Assembly (NCBI GenBank): GCA_951802425.1
Contig: OX637800.1
Span: 1,426,001-1,490,000, forward strand
Length of the DNA: 64,000 nt
From: Clavaria fumosa
Taxonomy: Eukaryota; Basidiomycota; Agaricomycetes; Agaricales; Clavariaceae
Direction: 5' to 3'
Shown: piece by piece, positions 44,973 through 55,694 of the stretch
Numbering within the stretch: position 1 is the first letter of the stretch
Layout: each line of letters begins with the position of its first letter
Made by a program: the position numbers and the translations under genes
The notes under the pieces: generated by a model
The model's database searches: none
What the model was told of the DNA's origin: nothing
The model's input: the letters and a program-made list of their open reading frames with translations, nothing else

Positions 44973-47745
44973 TCAGACAAGCCCCTTCACCAACACCCCC
45001 TCCAGTCTACAGTACTCCGGCACGATCGACGCGTACGCCATGAACGCATCAATGTCCGACTCGGCCACCTTCGCCAGCCCAATCTGTGCCTCCGCATCGT
45101 GCGTCGGCATGGCCACAATCGGCGTCAGCGGCATTGTCGTCGTCGCCGTCGCAGCGTGGCCCGCAGACCCACCCAGGTCAGGCGTCGTGAGCGCCGTCGT
45201 CGCCGATCCGGTGGTGCTCGTGCCCATGCTGGTGTTCGTCTCCATCGTCGAGCTCGTATGCGTCCTCTGCCTTCCACCCCCACCACCCGCTTCTATCGAC
45301 GCCAAATAGCCGCCGACGCCTGCCGTCCCAACAGCACCAGGAAGCCCCATACCAAGGCCCACGCTGCCGCCAGTCCCATTCCTCTCCATCTCCTCCATCT
45401 CATCCTCATCCTCCTCCACAAACACAGTCGACCCCAGCGCCGTCCGGCCCCCAGGATGTCCAAACGGCGTACTGGCCCCACTGCTCACGGGCGTGGTCGC
45501 CGCCAGACCACCATGGACGTTCGTCTTAAGCGGCACCCCTCCACTCGCAACCCATCGTTTCCCAAGCAGCCGTCTGATCTCCTCCTCAAAGCCACCAAGC
45601 CCGCGGCCCGCGGCCCCCGACACCGCCCGCTCCTTGCCCCACACCCACCGCGCGACGTACGCGCCCCCGAGAGCCGCCCGGCTCGGGTGCCCTAGCGCAG
45701 GCGCGTTCCTGTGAGGCACGAGCTGCGCCGAGTCCACCTGCGTCGTGGGCACAAACACAGGCGCGTTGAACACGTCCCCGATCAAGTTCGCCACGCTGGG
45801 GAAGTTCGCCGCAGCGCCGGTGGCTAAGAGGCGCGTCGGCAGCGGGCCGATATCGTATGGGTCGAACGACAGCCCAAGGCTGGAGAGTCCAGACGCAGAA
45901 CGCGCTGACAATAGCGCCTGGGTATGAGTGTGCGCTTGAGCCATGGTGTTTCCTTTCCCGCGAGGCGTTCCTAAAACCCCCCTCCCAACCATGCGGGCCC
46001 ACTTGACGCGGAAGCCGAGTATCTGGCTCTCGAGGAGACAACGCGGGTTGGCGCGCAAGTCCCGAAACTCGTTTACTTTGATGCCGGTCTCGAACCGGAA
46101 GATACCCTTGACATGTGAATAAGGGTAGCTGTCGCCTTGCAAGAGCCAGTAACTGAATAACTTGTCGTCCAAGCTTTTAGAGTACGAGAATCAGAGATGG
46201 AACGACTGCAAGCGAAGCAAACTACAAACCCAATAGATCCACCAGGAGGGACTATAGCCACAAGGCGATCAAATGCGCTCCAACTCTTCGTGTACATGTC
46301 TCGCACCAAGGCCCTTGGCACATCCGCATTCCTGACAAAACCTAAGATAAGAAAACGGTGGAGGGAAATGACACACCTGCTTCCCAGCATAGCAACATAC
46401 CGCCTTTTCTCACTAGCTTCCTGCGCGGGATGCGGAAGCAAGGTGTACAACCGTGTTGGTAACCAATGTTGTGCGGGTGCAAGCATCAAGTCCATGGGGC
46501 CAAATTGCAGCACCGCGTCACCGAGAGATGGACACAAAGAGAGAAAAGAAGATAGGTAGTCCGATGTGAAAGGAGCGACTATTGTCTCTGCATAGAAGGA
46601 GTCCATCTCGTCAGTTATGCGCAGTACGAGACCAAGGCTGACTTCGCCGTACCTGGGTCAAAACCGTATCGCTCGACTAAATGCCTAGATACATTCCCCA
46701 CCTTCCGCCCTCCCCCTGCTAGATCCACATCGCCTAGCCATCCTCGCACTCTCCTACCTTCTTCCTTACCCCCTCCAATGAGTTCGAGCACTGCGTCATC
46801 CCAATGGCCCTGCGACTGCAGGGCATTTCCCCCAGCGGCCGACGCCGCAGTACCACCACTCGCATGGACCCATATCCCCGTCGCACAGGCCTCCGCCTCG
46901 CCCATGCCCACCCACTTGCCAGCCAGCAAGCTCGCCAAGAACGTGCTGGCGAGCTGCACGCGGCCCGTGCGCGCCCAAACCTCAGGGGAACCGGTCTCGC
47001 GGACGCGCAGCAGCTGCGCCGCCAGGAGCGACGGCGACGCGCACAGCCCGACGCGCTCGGCCATGAGGTCGGGGCCTCCCAGTAACGCCTCCAGCGCCAG
47101 CGCGTGCTTGTGCGCGGACGTGTCCTGTGCGGTCGGAGTGTGTGGAAGGGTGAAATCGGCGGCTGAGAAATGGGTGTGCAGCGGGATGCGGGGGTCGAGA
47201 GTAGAAATGGACGCCGCTGGCCTTGATTTCCACCAGACTGACGCAGGCTGGGGGGAGGTGGTCAAGGACCGAATACTTGAAAGCGTAGCTCTTCTCTTCT
47301 CTTACCTGGGCAGCACCACTGATAGATTTTATTCTCGACAGGTCATAGTTCCTGGAGAGTTTCTCGAGGAGGATATCTTGTGGTAGTGGCACGTGATGCG
47401 GAGGAGAAAAAAAAATTTAGCTGAAAGAGTCTCATGACATGAAAAGGAAATGCTTCCGTTGAGTACGCACCAAGAGCACAGACCCACATTTCTACCGGAG
47501 TTGTGTAAGCATCTCCGGGAGTGGTGAAGATACCACCATGCGTTCTGTTTGTGAGTTAGTGCGATTGCAGACGATGGGGACGAAGAGAGAACGACGTGCT
47601 GGTATTCAGGTAACTCGGAGTCGAAATCAACGGCTTCTACACCAACGAGATCGAGAGATTCGTCGATGATGGAGGCACGTAGCTGATCCGTAGCAAGCTC
47701 GAGGCCGAGGAAGAGTGACGGTGCATTCTTGAGGCCAGCAGGCAT
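44973..47745 (-). CDS. XKS1: D-xylulokinase (FGGY carbohydrate kinase)
   Basis: Starts MPAGLKNAPSLFLGLELATD, with DSELPEYQ at the end of exon 1. Exon 2 reads THGGIFTTPGDAYTTPVEMW. Later exons give EKLSRNYDLSRIKSISGAAQ, TAQDTSAHKHALALEALLGG, MAERVG and WVGMGEAEACATGIW. The C-terminal FGGY lobe has ATGAAANFPSVANLIGDVFN and GGAYVARWVW. It phosphorylates xylulose to xylulose-5-phosphate, feeding the pentose phosphate pathway. The first intron (47545-47599 on the minus strand) must be GC-AG to keep EYQ-THGG in frame. Near the C-terminus a Gly/Thr/Ser-rich insert with an acidic run (EEDEDEMEEMER) is unlike the compact family core. Stop at 44973-44975. Confidence 0.9.
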
Positions 47746-49283
47746 TAGGTTCGGAAGAGAAGAATGTTAGGATATGAATTGTGAAAGTTCTAGGGTTAAG
47801 ATTGAAGGGGTAACGCGGTATCCGTTGTTGAGAGGAGAGCGGTATAGTTGAAGTTGAGATGGTAAAAGAGACAAGAAACGAAGAGTATCAGAATCCGTCG
47901 TGAGCATTCGGATTCTCACCATCAAAGTCGTGCTGTTTGCAATTGATCACCCTTCCACGTGCTCTACTCCCCGAAAACTCACCGGGAAAAAAATAATATA
48001 TAACAAGCAAACGAATTGTGCCCGTCGTAACAACAGGGTATTACATATTATTATTTTGCATCCTTTTGAACGTGGTGGTCCAGCTCATGACGACGACCAG
48101 TTGAAGAATGAAAGACTACACAGTAGTGCTGATGTACGGCTAAGTGGTGGCGTTTTTTACCACCATCCTCCGGTAATTTTGACTGCGAGATCGCCTTCTT
48201 AAGTAGGCGGGGATGGATAGATCAGGTTGAACCCGAATCAGGAAGAGAAAATTGGTACCTTTGTTGCGGGTGACAATGGACCTACGTTCCAATGCAATCA
48301 TGCCAGTTATGGTACCTGCCCCATCCACAAGTCAGGTCGATGGCCATTGCCTTTTCATGCTCTTCAATGCCCAATTTTATTGTACTGTACAAACCACGTC
48401 CTGTAGTACGAAGGCTCATTGTTTAATTCGCGACCCCAGCGACGAGATGTCGGAGAACGTCAAAGCGTCTTTCGCTCAAGTCCTCGCCGAAGAGAACACT
48501 TGGTCTTCGCTACCATTTCTATGCAATTGTTAATCCAGACCCTCTTCTTTCAGCGCGTGCAAGACAGCGCTTCTCCCCATTCCCACCTCCCCGAGAACTT
48601 CTCTAATCCATATGCACCAATATCTCACGTAGAATATCAGTTATTGCTTGGCATAAGGAAATGCGAAATCGCATGTAACGTAGATCCTCGTATTTGAAAT
48701 CTCAGTTGCACGATATAGTCGAACTCGGCGTGGGCTAGGTCGATTGCACGTCAGGACAACCCGCCGGCCGTATCAGAGAATGCGAATGACTGTTAGTAGG
48801 CCTCCCAATGTTGATGGCCATCAGATGTGGAGCGAACGAGTGTTGCTAGACAGACATTGCAATTTGAATCACAGAGCAGATGCCAAAGACAAGCGTGAAG
48901 TAGCTGCCCCAGAATATGATATACTACTCACTCGAGATCTCTCTGCCTTATCGTCAGAGAGACATTTTTCGAGCTAGCGTGTTTGGGCACCCCAATCGGA
49001 ACAGAGCCAAAGAGCAGGGCCCTCCTTGAATTTCTGGTCCTTTCCATAAAGAGACGCTAAACTCCGAACCGAGACTTTGTAATCCCAAGGCCCTATAACG
49101 ACAGGTTAGTACCTCTAATGTGTAATTGTAAATTTGCACCTCACTTTTTCACCCGACTACATTTGTGCACCAGCAATTGCGAGAATTTCAACCGCTGATG
49201 ATAAGAATCTCTAGGGCGTCGCCATTGGAATAAGTAGAACGTGTCCCAAAAATGATCGGGTTCTAAGTCGGGGCAACAATGGT
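47746..49283. other. Gene-poor stretch
   Basis: 1.5 kb with only short, unrelated frames on both strands. Part of it should be the xylulokinase promoter. Nothing else is recognised. Confidence 0.5.
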
Positions 49284-49890
49284 CTACACGTCTTCCACGT
49301 CGTTGTTGGCGCACGCTGTTTCGAACCGCGTGATTACGGGGTACAGCTGTCCTAGCTGGTCACGGTCGACCATGCCTTTCAGAAGCCCGATTGCGTGGCG
49401 CGTCCCCTCGATGCAGAGCCCTGCGGACTGCGGCGAGAGGTTGAGGAGCTCCTGGTCGCCGTACTTCGTCGAGCTCGAATACACGCGTCTGGGTGTGCCA
49501 AGAAACAAACTGGGCAAACGAGACTGGCTGCTGGCGGAGCAGGGCGACGGCGTCGTCGTTGAAGCAATCAAAGCCGTACGAGATATGGCCCTCCTGGTAT
49601 GACTCGGGATCCACGATGGTGTGCACGACGTTCGTCAGGATATCGCTCCAATGCTGCGTGTCGTAAAATTCCAAGTACGTGCTGATCTGGCGATAGCCAG
49701 GTGGAACAGCGGCGTCTCGAATTTGAGGCGGGGCGGCACACGCATGGTGGGTTCGTACGAGATCTTGCCGATGAACGATGCCGTGTCGTAGTAGCGGCTG
49801 CTTCAGCAATACAGCGTCCAGTCGACGGTGCAGTGGGAGGCGTCTACGTGGTTGTTGATGACACTGTAGTGTACTGAACACTTGTACAAG
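49284..49890 (-). pseudogene. Unrecognised protein relic with frameshifts
   Basis: Minus-strand coding-like sequence is spread over three frames: TASFIGKISYEPTMRVPPRL with KFETPLFH, then GYRQISTYLEFYDTQHWSDI, IVDPESYQEGHISYGFDCFN and FAQFVSW, then SSSTKYGDQELLNLSPQSAG, CIEGTRHAIGLLKGM and VITRFETACANN. No GT-AG introns bridge the changes convincingly, so frameshift decay is likely. I do not recognise the family. Confidence 0.5.
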
Positions 49891-50377
49891 CGACGGAGCC
49901 GGATGATTACAATGGAATAGACTTAAGTGTAAAAGTACTGCTGTACTGCACGACGTGCCTCTTTAGGCGTTATATTGGGGATGGGCAGTCCCGTGTTACG
50001 GCGCGGCAGCGTGACGTCACGGGTTGTGACACAAAGCGTGACAATGACTGACACAACTCATTCCCTGGCTTCTTCAGCTGCCACAACTGGGTTTTCTTCA
50101 GTTTGTTCAATGCCAATGCATTGTATGATGGCTGTAATATATATATATTACATTATTTACACATTTAGTACACTGAATAAAGGAAGTTTTACCTGAAATC
50201 CCTGGATCTCTTAGAGTCTACTGATTTCAGGGCTGTGATTTGCTGCTCCAGAAATATTTTTCTGATTTGTCCTCTCTGTTGTGCATGTTGCTCAACTCTA
50301 AACCTCTTGTAAAGCTCCTTTGCATACCCTGCCTTGGCACTGAGGGCTTTAGCTAGCTCCTCAGATTTGCCTGTTCA

Positions 50378-50715
50378 GAAGAAATTGTATGCTGAATCAG
50401 CATTAGGGATGCCACGGTCCGGTTAAGTCCGGTTCAGGGCCAATTTTTTCGAACCCCGAACCGGACTTTAGGTCCGGTTCAGGCCAAATTCCGAACCTTG
50501 AACCTGAGTTCGGTCCAAGTCCGGTTCATTGGACCGGACTTTTACCAAATAAGGTAATGGTTCGCCCAAATTTGGGCTTCTGAACCTCAATTTTGGTTCG
50601 GTTCACCCACTTGGCTGAACCTGAACCTCATTTTCGGTTCGGTCCAGTCCAGTTCAGGTTCGAACCAAAGTTCAGAACCGAACCGTGGCATCCCTAATCA
50701 GCATACAATTTCTTC
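50378..50715. repeat. 37-bp perfect palindrome split by the hAT MITE
   Basis: Without the MITE and one target duplication, the arm GAAGAAATTGTATGCTGA (50378-50395), a single A, and its exact reverse complement (50397-50403 plus 50705-50715) are adjacent. The palindrome thus has 18-bp arms and a 1-nt centre. Confidence 0.88.
50396..50704. mobile_element. hAT-type MITE with 8-bp target duplication
   Basis: The 293-bp element (50404-50696) starts TAGGGATGCCACGGT and ends with its inverse. The 8-bp ATCAGCAT is repeated on both sides (50396-50403 and 50697-50704). An 8-bp duplication and a TAGGG terminus are hallmarks of hAT transposons. The inside is built of degenerate CCGGTTC/GAACCGG units on both strands, so most of it can fold back on itself. 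No coding capacity. Confidence 0.9.
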
Positions 50716-51048
50716 TCCAGCAGTAGCAGAGTTCTGCTCCTCTGCCTTCAGGGCTGCCTCCAGTGAAGCAATGGATGCCCCAAAAGCCTTTCCATCATCT
50801 ATAAACTTTGTATCATCACCAACCAATCCAATCTCCTGCTCTCCTTCCAGCACAGTGTTAGCCTTGACAAGATTCTGCAACTGGGCAGACCTCTTCTTGG
50901 CTGACTTTGGCATTTGACAATGAGTGTGCAAAATATGCCAAGATTCAAAGAAAGGCTCTCAGGCAACAAATCTGTAAGCTGGCAATTAGTCATAAATGCT
51001 AGAAATGCACACAAACTTACACCAAACTTGTGAGATATGAAAAGGGTG

Positions 51049-51053
51049 CACTC
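51049..51053. repeat. Target site duplication of element C (left), CACTC
   Basis: CACTC directly flanks the left LTR and recurs at 60298-60302 beyond the right LTR. Confidence 0.95.
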
Positions 51054-51890
51054 TGTCAGCGACCGGCCACCAGCTCAACTGGGGTTGCGGTGCGACTCAG
51101 TCTCAGTTCTCGGAGTCGAAGTCGGGGGTAACGAAATCTATAGGCAACTACTGGGAGTCTCTACTACAGACAGGAGCTGGTCGGGTATAGACCAGGTCGA
51201 AGACGAGGGAACTAGAATGACTGAACGACTGACTACTTATACTAATGGGCCTTATCTCCTTATCATGGTCCATGCGGTACAACACTGCTTCTATATCACA
51301 AGGCACGGGAACATGTGCCTAAGAAGCGTGGTTGCTGACTGTCCGCAGCGCGCACAGACCAGGGTGCCTTCCTAGTGTGGTCTTTCATCAGTCACAGAAG
51401 CTCTCTGTGGGAATTCCCTCGTTATTGTCACTGCCTGTGATCCGGACTTCATGGGAGTCGGTCCGGTCACGTGTAGGCATAAGCGCTGGTCCGGCGCTTA
51501 TGGTAGTTGCCTTTTTGGGTGTGCCTAACACTTGGGCTTCTCGGACTAGGTGCCATACCTAGCCGGGCCTCGGCACGATTAAGGACAAGTTAAGTCCAAT
51601 AGGTGCACGGGTGTTCTATGGTCCGTGCGAGCCATTAGTCACGTGGCTTGATGTTCCACGTGGGCGAGCGATGCTCAAGCCTTGCTTTACTAAGCACCAA
51701 TTATGCTTAAGTAATACCGGCGCTAATATGGGCGCTTAGAGTCATATTAGCGCGGACCTATTACTAAGCAGTAGCGCGCTAGATGGGCGCTTAATCCAGT
51801 AGGCGCTCAAAGCGAGCGCTTAGGTTGTGGGCGCTAAATGCCAGGCGCTTCACAGTATAAATTATGTAAGGAAATTCGATTATCCTTACA
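51054..51890 (-). repeat. 3' LTR of element C
   Basis: 837 bp. In the sense direction it starts TGTAAGGATAATC and ends GCTGACA. The U3 half (51480-51870) is packed with GGCGCTTA-like motifs and includes an 11-bp inverted repeat (GCGCTAATATG, 51720-51730, with its complement at 51743-51753). Confidence 0.97.
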
Positions 51891-51908
51891 TTACCCCCCT
51901 CCCAGGTT
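51891..51908 (-). promoter_or_regulatory. Polypurine tract of element C
   Basis: Sense-strand GGGAGGGGGGTAA immediately precedes the 3' LTR and overlaps the end of pol (the plus strand reads TTACCCCCCTCCC). Confidence 0.85.
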
Positions 51909-54900
51909 CATGTCCACATGAATGCGTCCATGAGTCCAGTCTTGGACTTCCCCTTCCCAATCGGTGAGATTCTCGTAAGGACGGAAGGATAACTGGGCAT
52001 GGTCTATTGCCCTAAGTTTCCTTGGTGCTTCTGGGTGTTTATCGTGGAAATCTTGGATGGCTTCTTTTGCATTCCTAAGATTTTCCAAGGGTTCCCATGT
52101 AGCTTCTTCTTTGGGGTAACCTTCCCAGAGTACCAAGTATTTTATCTTTTTTGCTCGTCCTTCGAGTTTGGAGTCGATTACTTCTTCGACTCCATATTCG
52201 GGTTCATCACCGATGATTTCAGGGGGTGGAGGAGGTTCGCGTTCCTGGCTAGGGAATGCAGGCAGTACATAGGGTTTCAGGAGCCCTTCCGAGAATACGT
52301 TATGTATCCTCCATTGTGGTGGGAGCGTTAGACGATACGCTCCTTCTCCCACTTTGGTTTCAACGGGGAAGGGTCCTACTCTTTTCCCTGCCAACTTGGG
52401 GGTCAGTCCCTTGGGGAGTTTAAGGTTCTTGGCGTCTAGCCAGACCAAATCTCCTTTTTTGTATACAAGGGCTGTCTTCCTATGTTGGTCGTACTGGAGC
52501 TTCATTTGCTCCGCTGCCTTTTCAAGAGAAAGTCTAGCTTTCTCTCTAGCCTCTAATAAGTCCTCGACGAGTTTATCCACATGTGGTACGTCGGTGGACT
52601 TCTTTGAGATTTCCCCTTTCCAAGGGTGTCTCCCAAAGTCTAAATAGAAAGGTGTATACCCCGTTGCAGAGTTCACCTTGTCATTATAGGAGAACTCGGC
52701 TGTAGGCAGCCAAGTTGTCCAATCGTCCTGGCGGTGTGTAATGTAATGTCTCAGGAAAGTCTCGATTTCCTGATTGGTCTGCTCGGACTGTCCGTCTGTC
52801 TGCGGACGATAAGCCGTGGAGGGATTTGCCTGAATCCCCATGGCTTTGTAAAAGGCAGTGATGAGCGCGGAGGTAAACCTCCTGTCTCTGTCACTGATTA
52901 TCTTTTTAGGGAGTCCATGCTCCCTGAATACTCTATCACGGAGGATGGCCAAGGCCTCGTCCGTGGTGAGTTTCATTTTTACTGCCTGCAGTATGAGGCG
53001 CTTAGTGAATCGGTCTACGATTACTAAGATTCCATCATAGGACTTGGACTTAGGGATTGGTCCAATTATGTCCCATGTGATTTCTTCCCACGGTCCAGGT
53101 GGGATGGCGTGCGGGTGGAGCGGATTAGCTCGCTTAGTCCGGTCCACCTTATTTCTCTGACACCAGTCGCAGGCATGTGCGTACTTGAGGGTATCCTGGC
53201 GGAGTTCCTGCCACCAGTAATTACGCTCAATTAGCTCACGTGTCCTTTCAGGACCTGGGTGTCCTGCGAGCGGGGTGTCATGATGACTCCGAATTATCCT
53301 CTCTCGGAGGGCTGTGTCCGGAGGAATCCACAGTCTGTTTTTGTGCATCCAGAAACCCTCACTGGTTTCTAACCAGTAACGTCCTACCTCAGTAGGAGGG
53401 GATTTCTTGGTTGCAGTTTTTATTTGTTTTTCTAGATTGGAATCCGGTCCAATCGATACTATATTTCGGACTCTCAGATGCTCAGGTTTAATGAGGGTGA
53501 CATCTTTATTGTCGTTATGTCCCTCATCATGCCCAGGCCTTCGGGAAAGAAGATCGGCACGGCCGTTGTTCTTTCCTTTTATGTGATGGAGCGTGTAGTT
53601 ATAGTTTTGGAGCTCCATCATCCATCTGGCCTGTCTACCATTGAGGTTCTGAGGTTTCCGGAAATATAGGAGATTCTGGTGGTCGGTCCAGACCTCAACG
53701 GGGTCTGGCGGTGACAAAAGCCACTTGGACCACCCACGAAAAGCTCTGATGATCGACATCAATTCTTTATCGTAAATCTCATAATTCCGCTCAGCGGAGG
53801 ACATTCCCTTGCTTAAGTAATCTATGGGGTGCCATTTCCCGTTTTCGTCTTTCTGCGAAAGAACAGCACCTGTAGCATAGTTACTAGCATCGCACTCGAT
53901 TCGGAACTGGCCTCTCTCGAGCGGGGAACGGAGCACTGGGGGGTTCATCAAGAGCCTTTTAAGCTCTTCGAAGGCTGCCTGGCGTACGGGCGTCCAGGCC
54001 CAAGGTTCCAACCCTGTAAGTTCATGCAAGGGTTTGGCGACCTTCGAGAAGTTGGGGATGAACCTCCTATAATAGTTTAGGAGACCTATGAATTTTTGGA
54101 GTTCTTTGAGGTTTTTCGGGATGGGCCAATCCTGGATCCCACTGCACTTTTTTGGTGACAGTTCAATCTTCCCTTTGGATATAATCAATCCAAGGTATGT
54201 AGTCCTGTTAACCTCAAATTCACATTTCTCTGGTCTCACGCACAAACTAAACTCTCGCAGTGCTGTGAGGACTCGCCTTACAAGAGAACGGTGGAAATCC
54301 TTTTCTGAACTTTTAGTGTGAATAAGTATGTTGTCGACGTATACTTTCACATGTCCAGTAGCGATTTCCTTTTCTAACGCCTTGTTCATCATGCCTTGGA
54401 ATTGGCTAGGCGCATTGCACATTCCAAACTGCATGACTTTCGGTATATAGTTACCGAAAACTGTACAAAAAGCTGCAAGCAGCTGTGACCATACATCCAT
54501 AGGGATATTATGGAACCCCCACAACACATCGAGTAATGTATAAAGGTCATCTTCGCCGATTCCATCGACGAGGTCCCTTATTAAAGGAAGGGGGTAACTG
54601 TTCTTGATAGTTAAGTCGTTTAACTTCGTGTAATCGACTATGGGTCTTAGTCTATAAGATCCATCCCTTTGCATTTCCTTTTTGAAGAAGAAGGGTGATG
54701 ACCATTCTGTATGTCTACATTCCTCGATATGTCCTCGTGCGAGAGCTTGATCAAGATACTCTCGGCACTTCTGGGTATGCTCGGGGTTCATAGGGTACAG
54801 TTTCGACCTGAAGGGCTGAGCACCAGGCTTCAACTCTATGTGCATATCAAAGCCAGGTCGGCTTATAGCTCCCTTCTTGAATATGGCATCGCTAAAAACT

Positions 54901-55694
54901 GTGGGGAATTCCTTCATTAGGTCTGGAAGGAAATCAACATCAACCACGTTTATTGCGATGGTGGCCACTAAAGAAGAATCCCATCTAGGGAGTGAGATCC
55001 AGCGCTCTGCCCAGTTTATTTGGGGGTGGTTATCTTTCAACCAGTTATAGCCCAAATAGACTTTGCTCGAGCCAGTATTGAACAGGGGAAATTCCATTTC
55101 CTGAACATGATGCTGGCCGATGAGCACTGTAGTTCTTACGGAATTGGTGGCTTCATTTGCACTCCAACTTCCGTCTGCCAGTCTGGCTTTCAAGGGCCTA
55201 GCCAATGGGGTAGTGATGAGTTTTTGCTCTTTAGCCCATTGCTGGTCCATGATAGAAATGGTACAGCCTGAGTCAATCAGGGCCAGTACTTTGACTGGGG
55301 TGGCATTTATCCCTTGCCGAAGGCTGATTTCTACTTCCAGACATTTCCTGCCAGCACAGGGTATTATGTCTGTTTTCGGAGGTTTCACAGGATTCTCGAC
55401 TTTCGCACCAGTCTCACCAAGTGCGTGGAAGATGCTACGAATTTCAACTAAATTATCTGGAAGGTAATGATACGTAAAGTAATCCGATTCGCTTTCTTTC
55501 CGGAGTGTAGTAATATTCACCATACTCAGGGAGGCGTGGCTGCCTCTCTTTTCGGCATACTTCTGTACTACACTATTGTTTTTGTAATTTTCTGTAAGTA
55601 AATTGTTTACATTTGAGCTACTTCCAGTACTGTAGTCCATGACACTATGGTGAGTTGGGTATAGGGGGCCAGGCACCTCTGTGGGTGCGCTCAC
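51891..55694 (-). CDS. Element C Pol polyprotein, RT motif YVDN
   Basis: About 1,267 residues without an internal stop. Protease motif ALIDSGCTISIMD. RT has YTLLDVLWGFHNIP (others have RWG) and YVDNILIHT, where the second catalytic Asp of YVDD is Asn. RNase H begins IECDASNYATG. Integrase has the HHCC finger (CDWCQR) and DDE residues (ITWDIIGPI, SDRDRRF, SEQTNQE). The end is a chromodomain (EYGVEEVIDSKLEG, YLVLWEGYPKEEATWEP). The frame is -1 relative to gag; its first start-like codon is the GTG at 55694 overlapping the gag TGA. The D-to-N change should abolish polymerisation in known reverse transcriptases, so this copy may depend on other copies in trans. Confidence 0.95.
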   Translation of the reverse strand: MSAPTEVPGPLYPTHHSVMDYSTGSSSNVNNLLTENYKNNSVVQKYAEKRGSHASLSMVNITTLRKESESDYFTYHYLPDNLVEIRSIFHALGETGAKVENPVKPPKTDIIPCAGRKCLEVEISLRQGINATPVKVLALIDSGCTISIMDQQWAKEQKLITTPLARPLKARLADGSWSANEATNSVRTTVLIGQHHVQEMEFPLFNTGSSKVYLGYNWLKDNHPQINWAERWISLPRWDSSLVATIAINVVDVDFLPDLMKEFPTVFSDAIFKKGAISRPGFDMHIELKPGAQPFRSKLYPMNPEHTQKCREYLDQALARGHIEECRHTEWSSPFFFKKEMQRDGSYRLRPIVDYTKLNDLTIKNSYPLPLIRDLVDGIGEDDLYTLLDVLWGFHNIPMDVWSQLLAAFCTVFGNYIPKVMQFGMCNAPSQFQGMMNKALEKEIATGHVKVYVDNILIHTKSSEKDFHRSLVRRVLTALREFSLCVRPEKCEFEVNRTTYLGLIISKGKIELSPKKCSGIQDWPIPKNLKELQKFIGLLNYYRRFIPNFSKVAKPLHELTGLEPWAWTPVRQAAFEELKRLLMNPPVLRSPLERGQFRIECDASNYATGAVLSQKDENGKWHPIDYLSKGMSSAERNYEIYDKELMSIIRAFRGWSKWLLSPPDPVEVWTDHQNLLYFRKPQNLNGRQARWMMELQNYNYTLHHIKGKNNGRADLLSRRPGHDEGHNDNKDVTLIKPEHLRVRNIVSIGPDSNLEKQIKTATKKSPPTEVGRYWLETSEGFWMHKNRLWIPPDTALRERIIRSHHDTPLAGHPGPERTRELIERNYWWQELRQDTLKYAHACDWCQRNKVDRTKRANPLHPHAIPPGPWEEITWDIIGPIPKSKSYDGILVIVDRFTKRLILQAVKMKLTTDEALAILRDRVFREHGLPKKIISDRDRRFTSALITAFYKAMGIQANPSTAYRPQTDGQSEQTNQEIETFLRHYITHRQDDWTTWLPTAEFSYNDKVNSATGYTPFYLDFGRHPWKGEISKKSTDVPHVDKLVEDLLEAREKARLSLEKAAEQMKLQYDQHRKTALVYKKGDLVWLDAKNLKLPKGLTPKLAGKRVGPFPVETKVGEGAYRLTLPPQWRIHNVFSEGLLKPYVLPAFPSQEREPPPPPEIIGDEPEYGVEEVIDSKLEGRAKKIKYLVLWEGYPKEEATWEPLENLRNAKEAIQDFHDKHPEAPRKLRAIDHAQLSFRPYENLTDWEGEVQDWTHGRIHVDMNLGGG

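Larger units (their letters stand above)
50215..50931 (-). pseudogene. Transposase-like or mobile-gene fragment interrupted by a MITE
   Basis: A frame starts MPKSAKKRSAQLQNLVKANT (ATG near 50910) and continues EQEIGLVGDD and FGASIASLEAALKAEEQNSA to a stop at 50698-50700. Beyond the MITE, in another frame, the region still looks coding (ELAKALSAKAGYAKELYKRF, EQHAQQRGQIRKIFLEQQ). The basic start and coiled-coil body resemble N-termini of fungal transposon-encoded proteins, but no catalytic domain is seen. The stop lies in the palindrome that received the MITE and would exist even without it. Confidence 0.45.

Noticed and set aside
44820..45695. 291-codon plus-strand Arg/His-rich frame
   Set aside because: It lies antisense to the xylulokinase 3' exon and is explained by that exon's codon composition.
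50404..50696. Possible CRISPR-like or regulatory repeat array of CCGGTTC units
   Set aside because: Units are degenerate, in both orientations, and enclosed by terminal inverted repeats with an 8-bp duplication, so it is a MITE.
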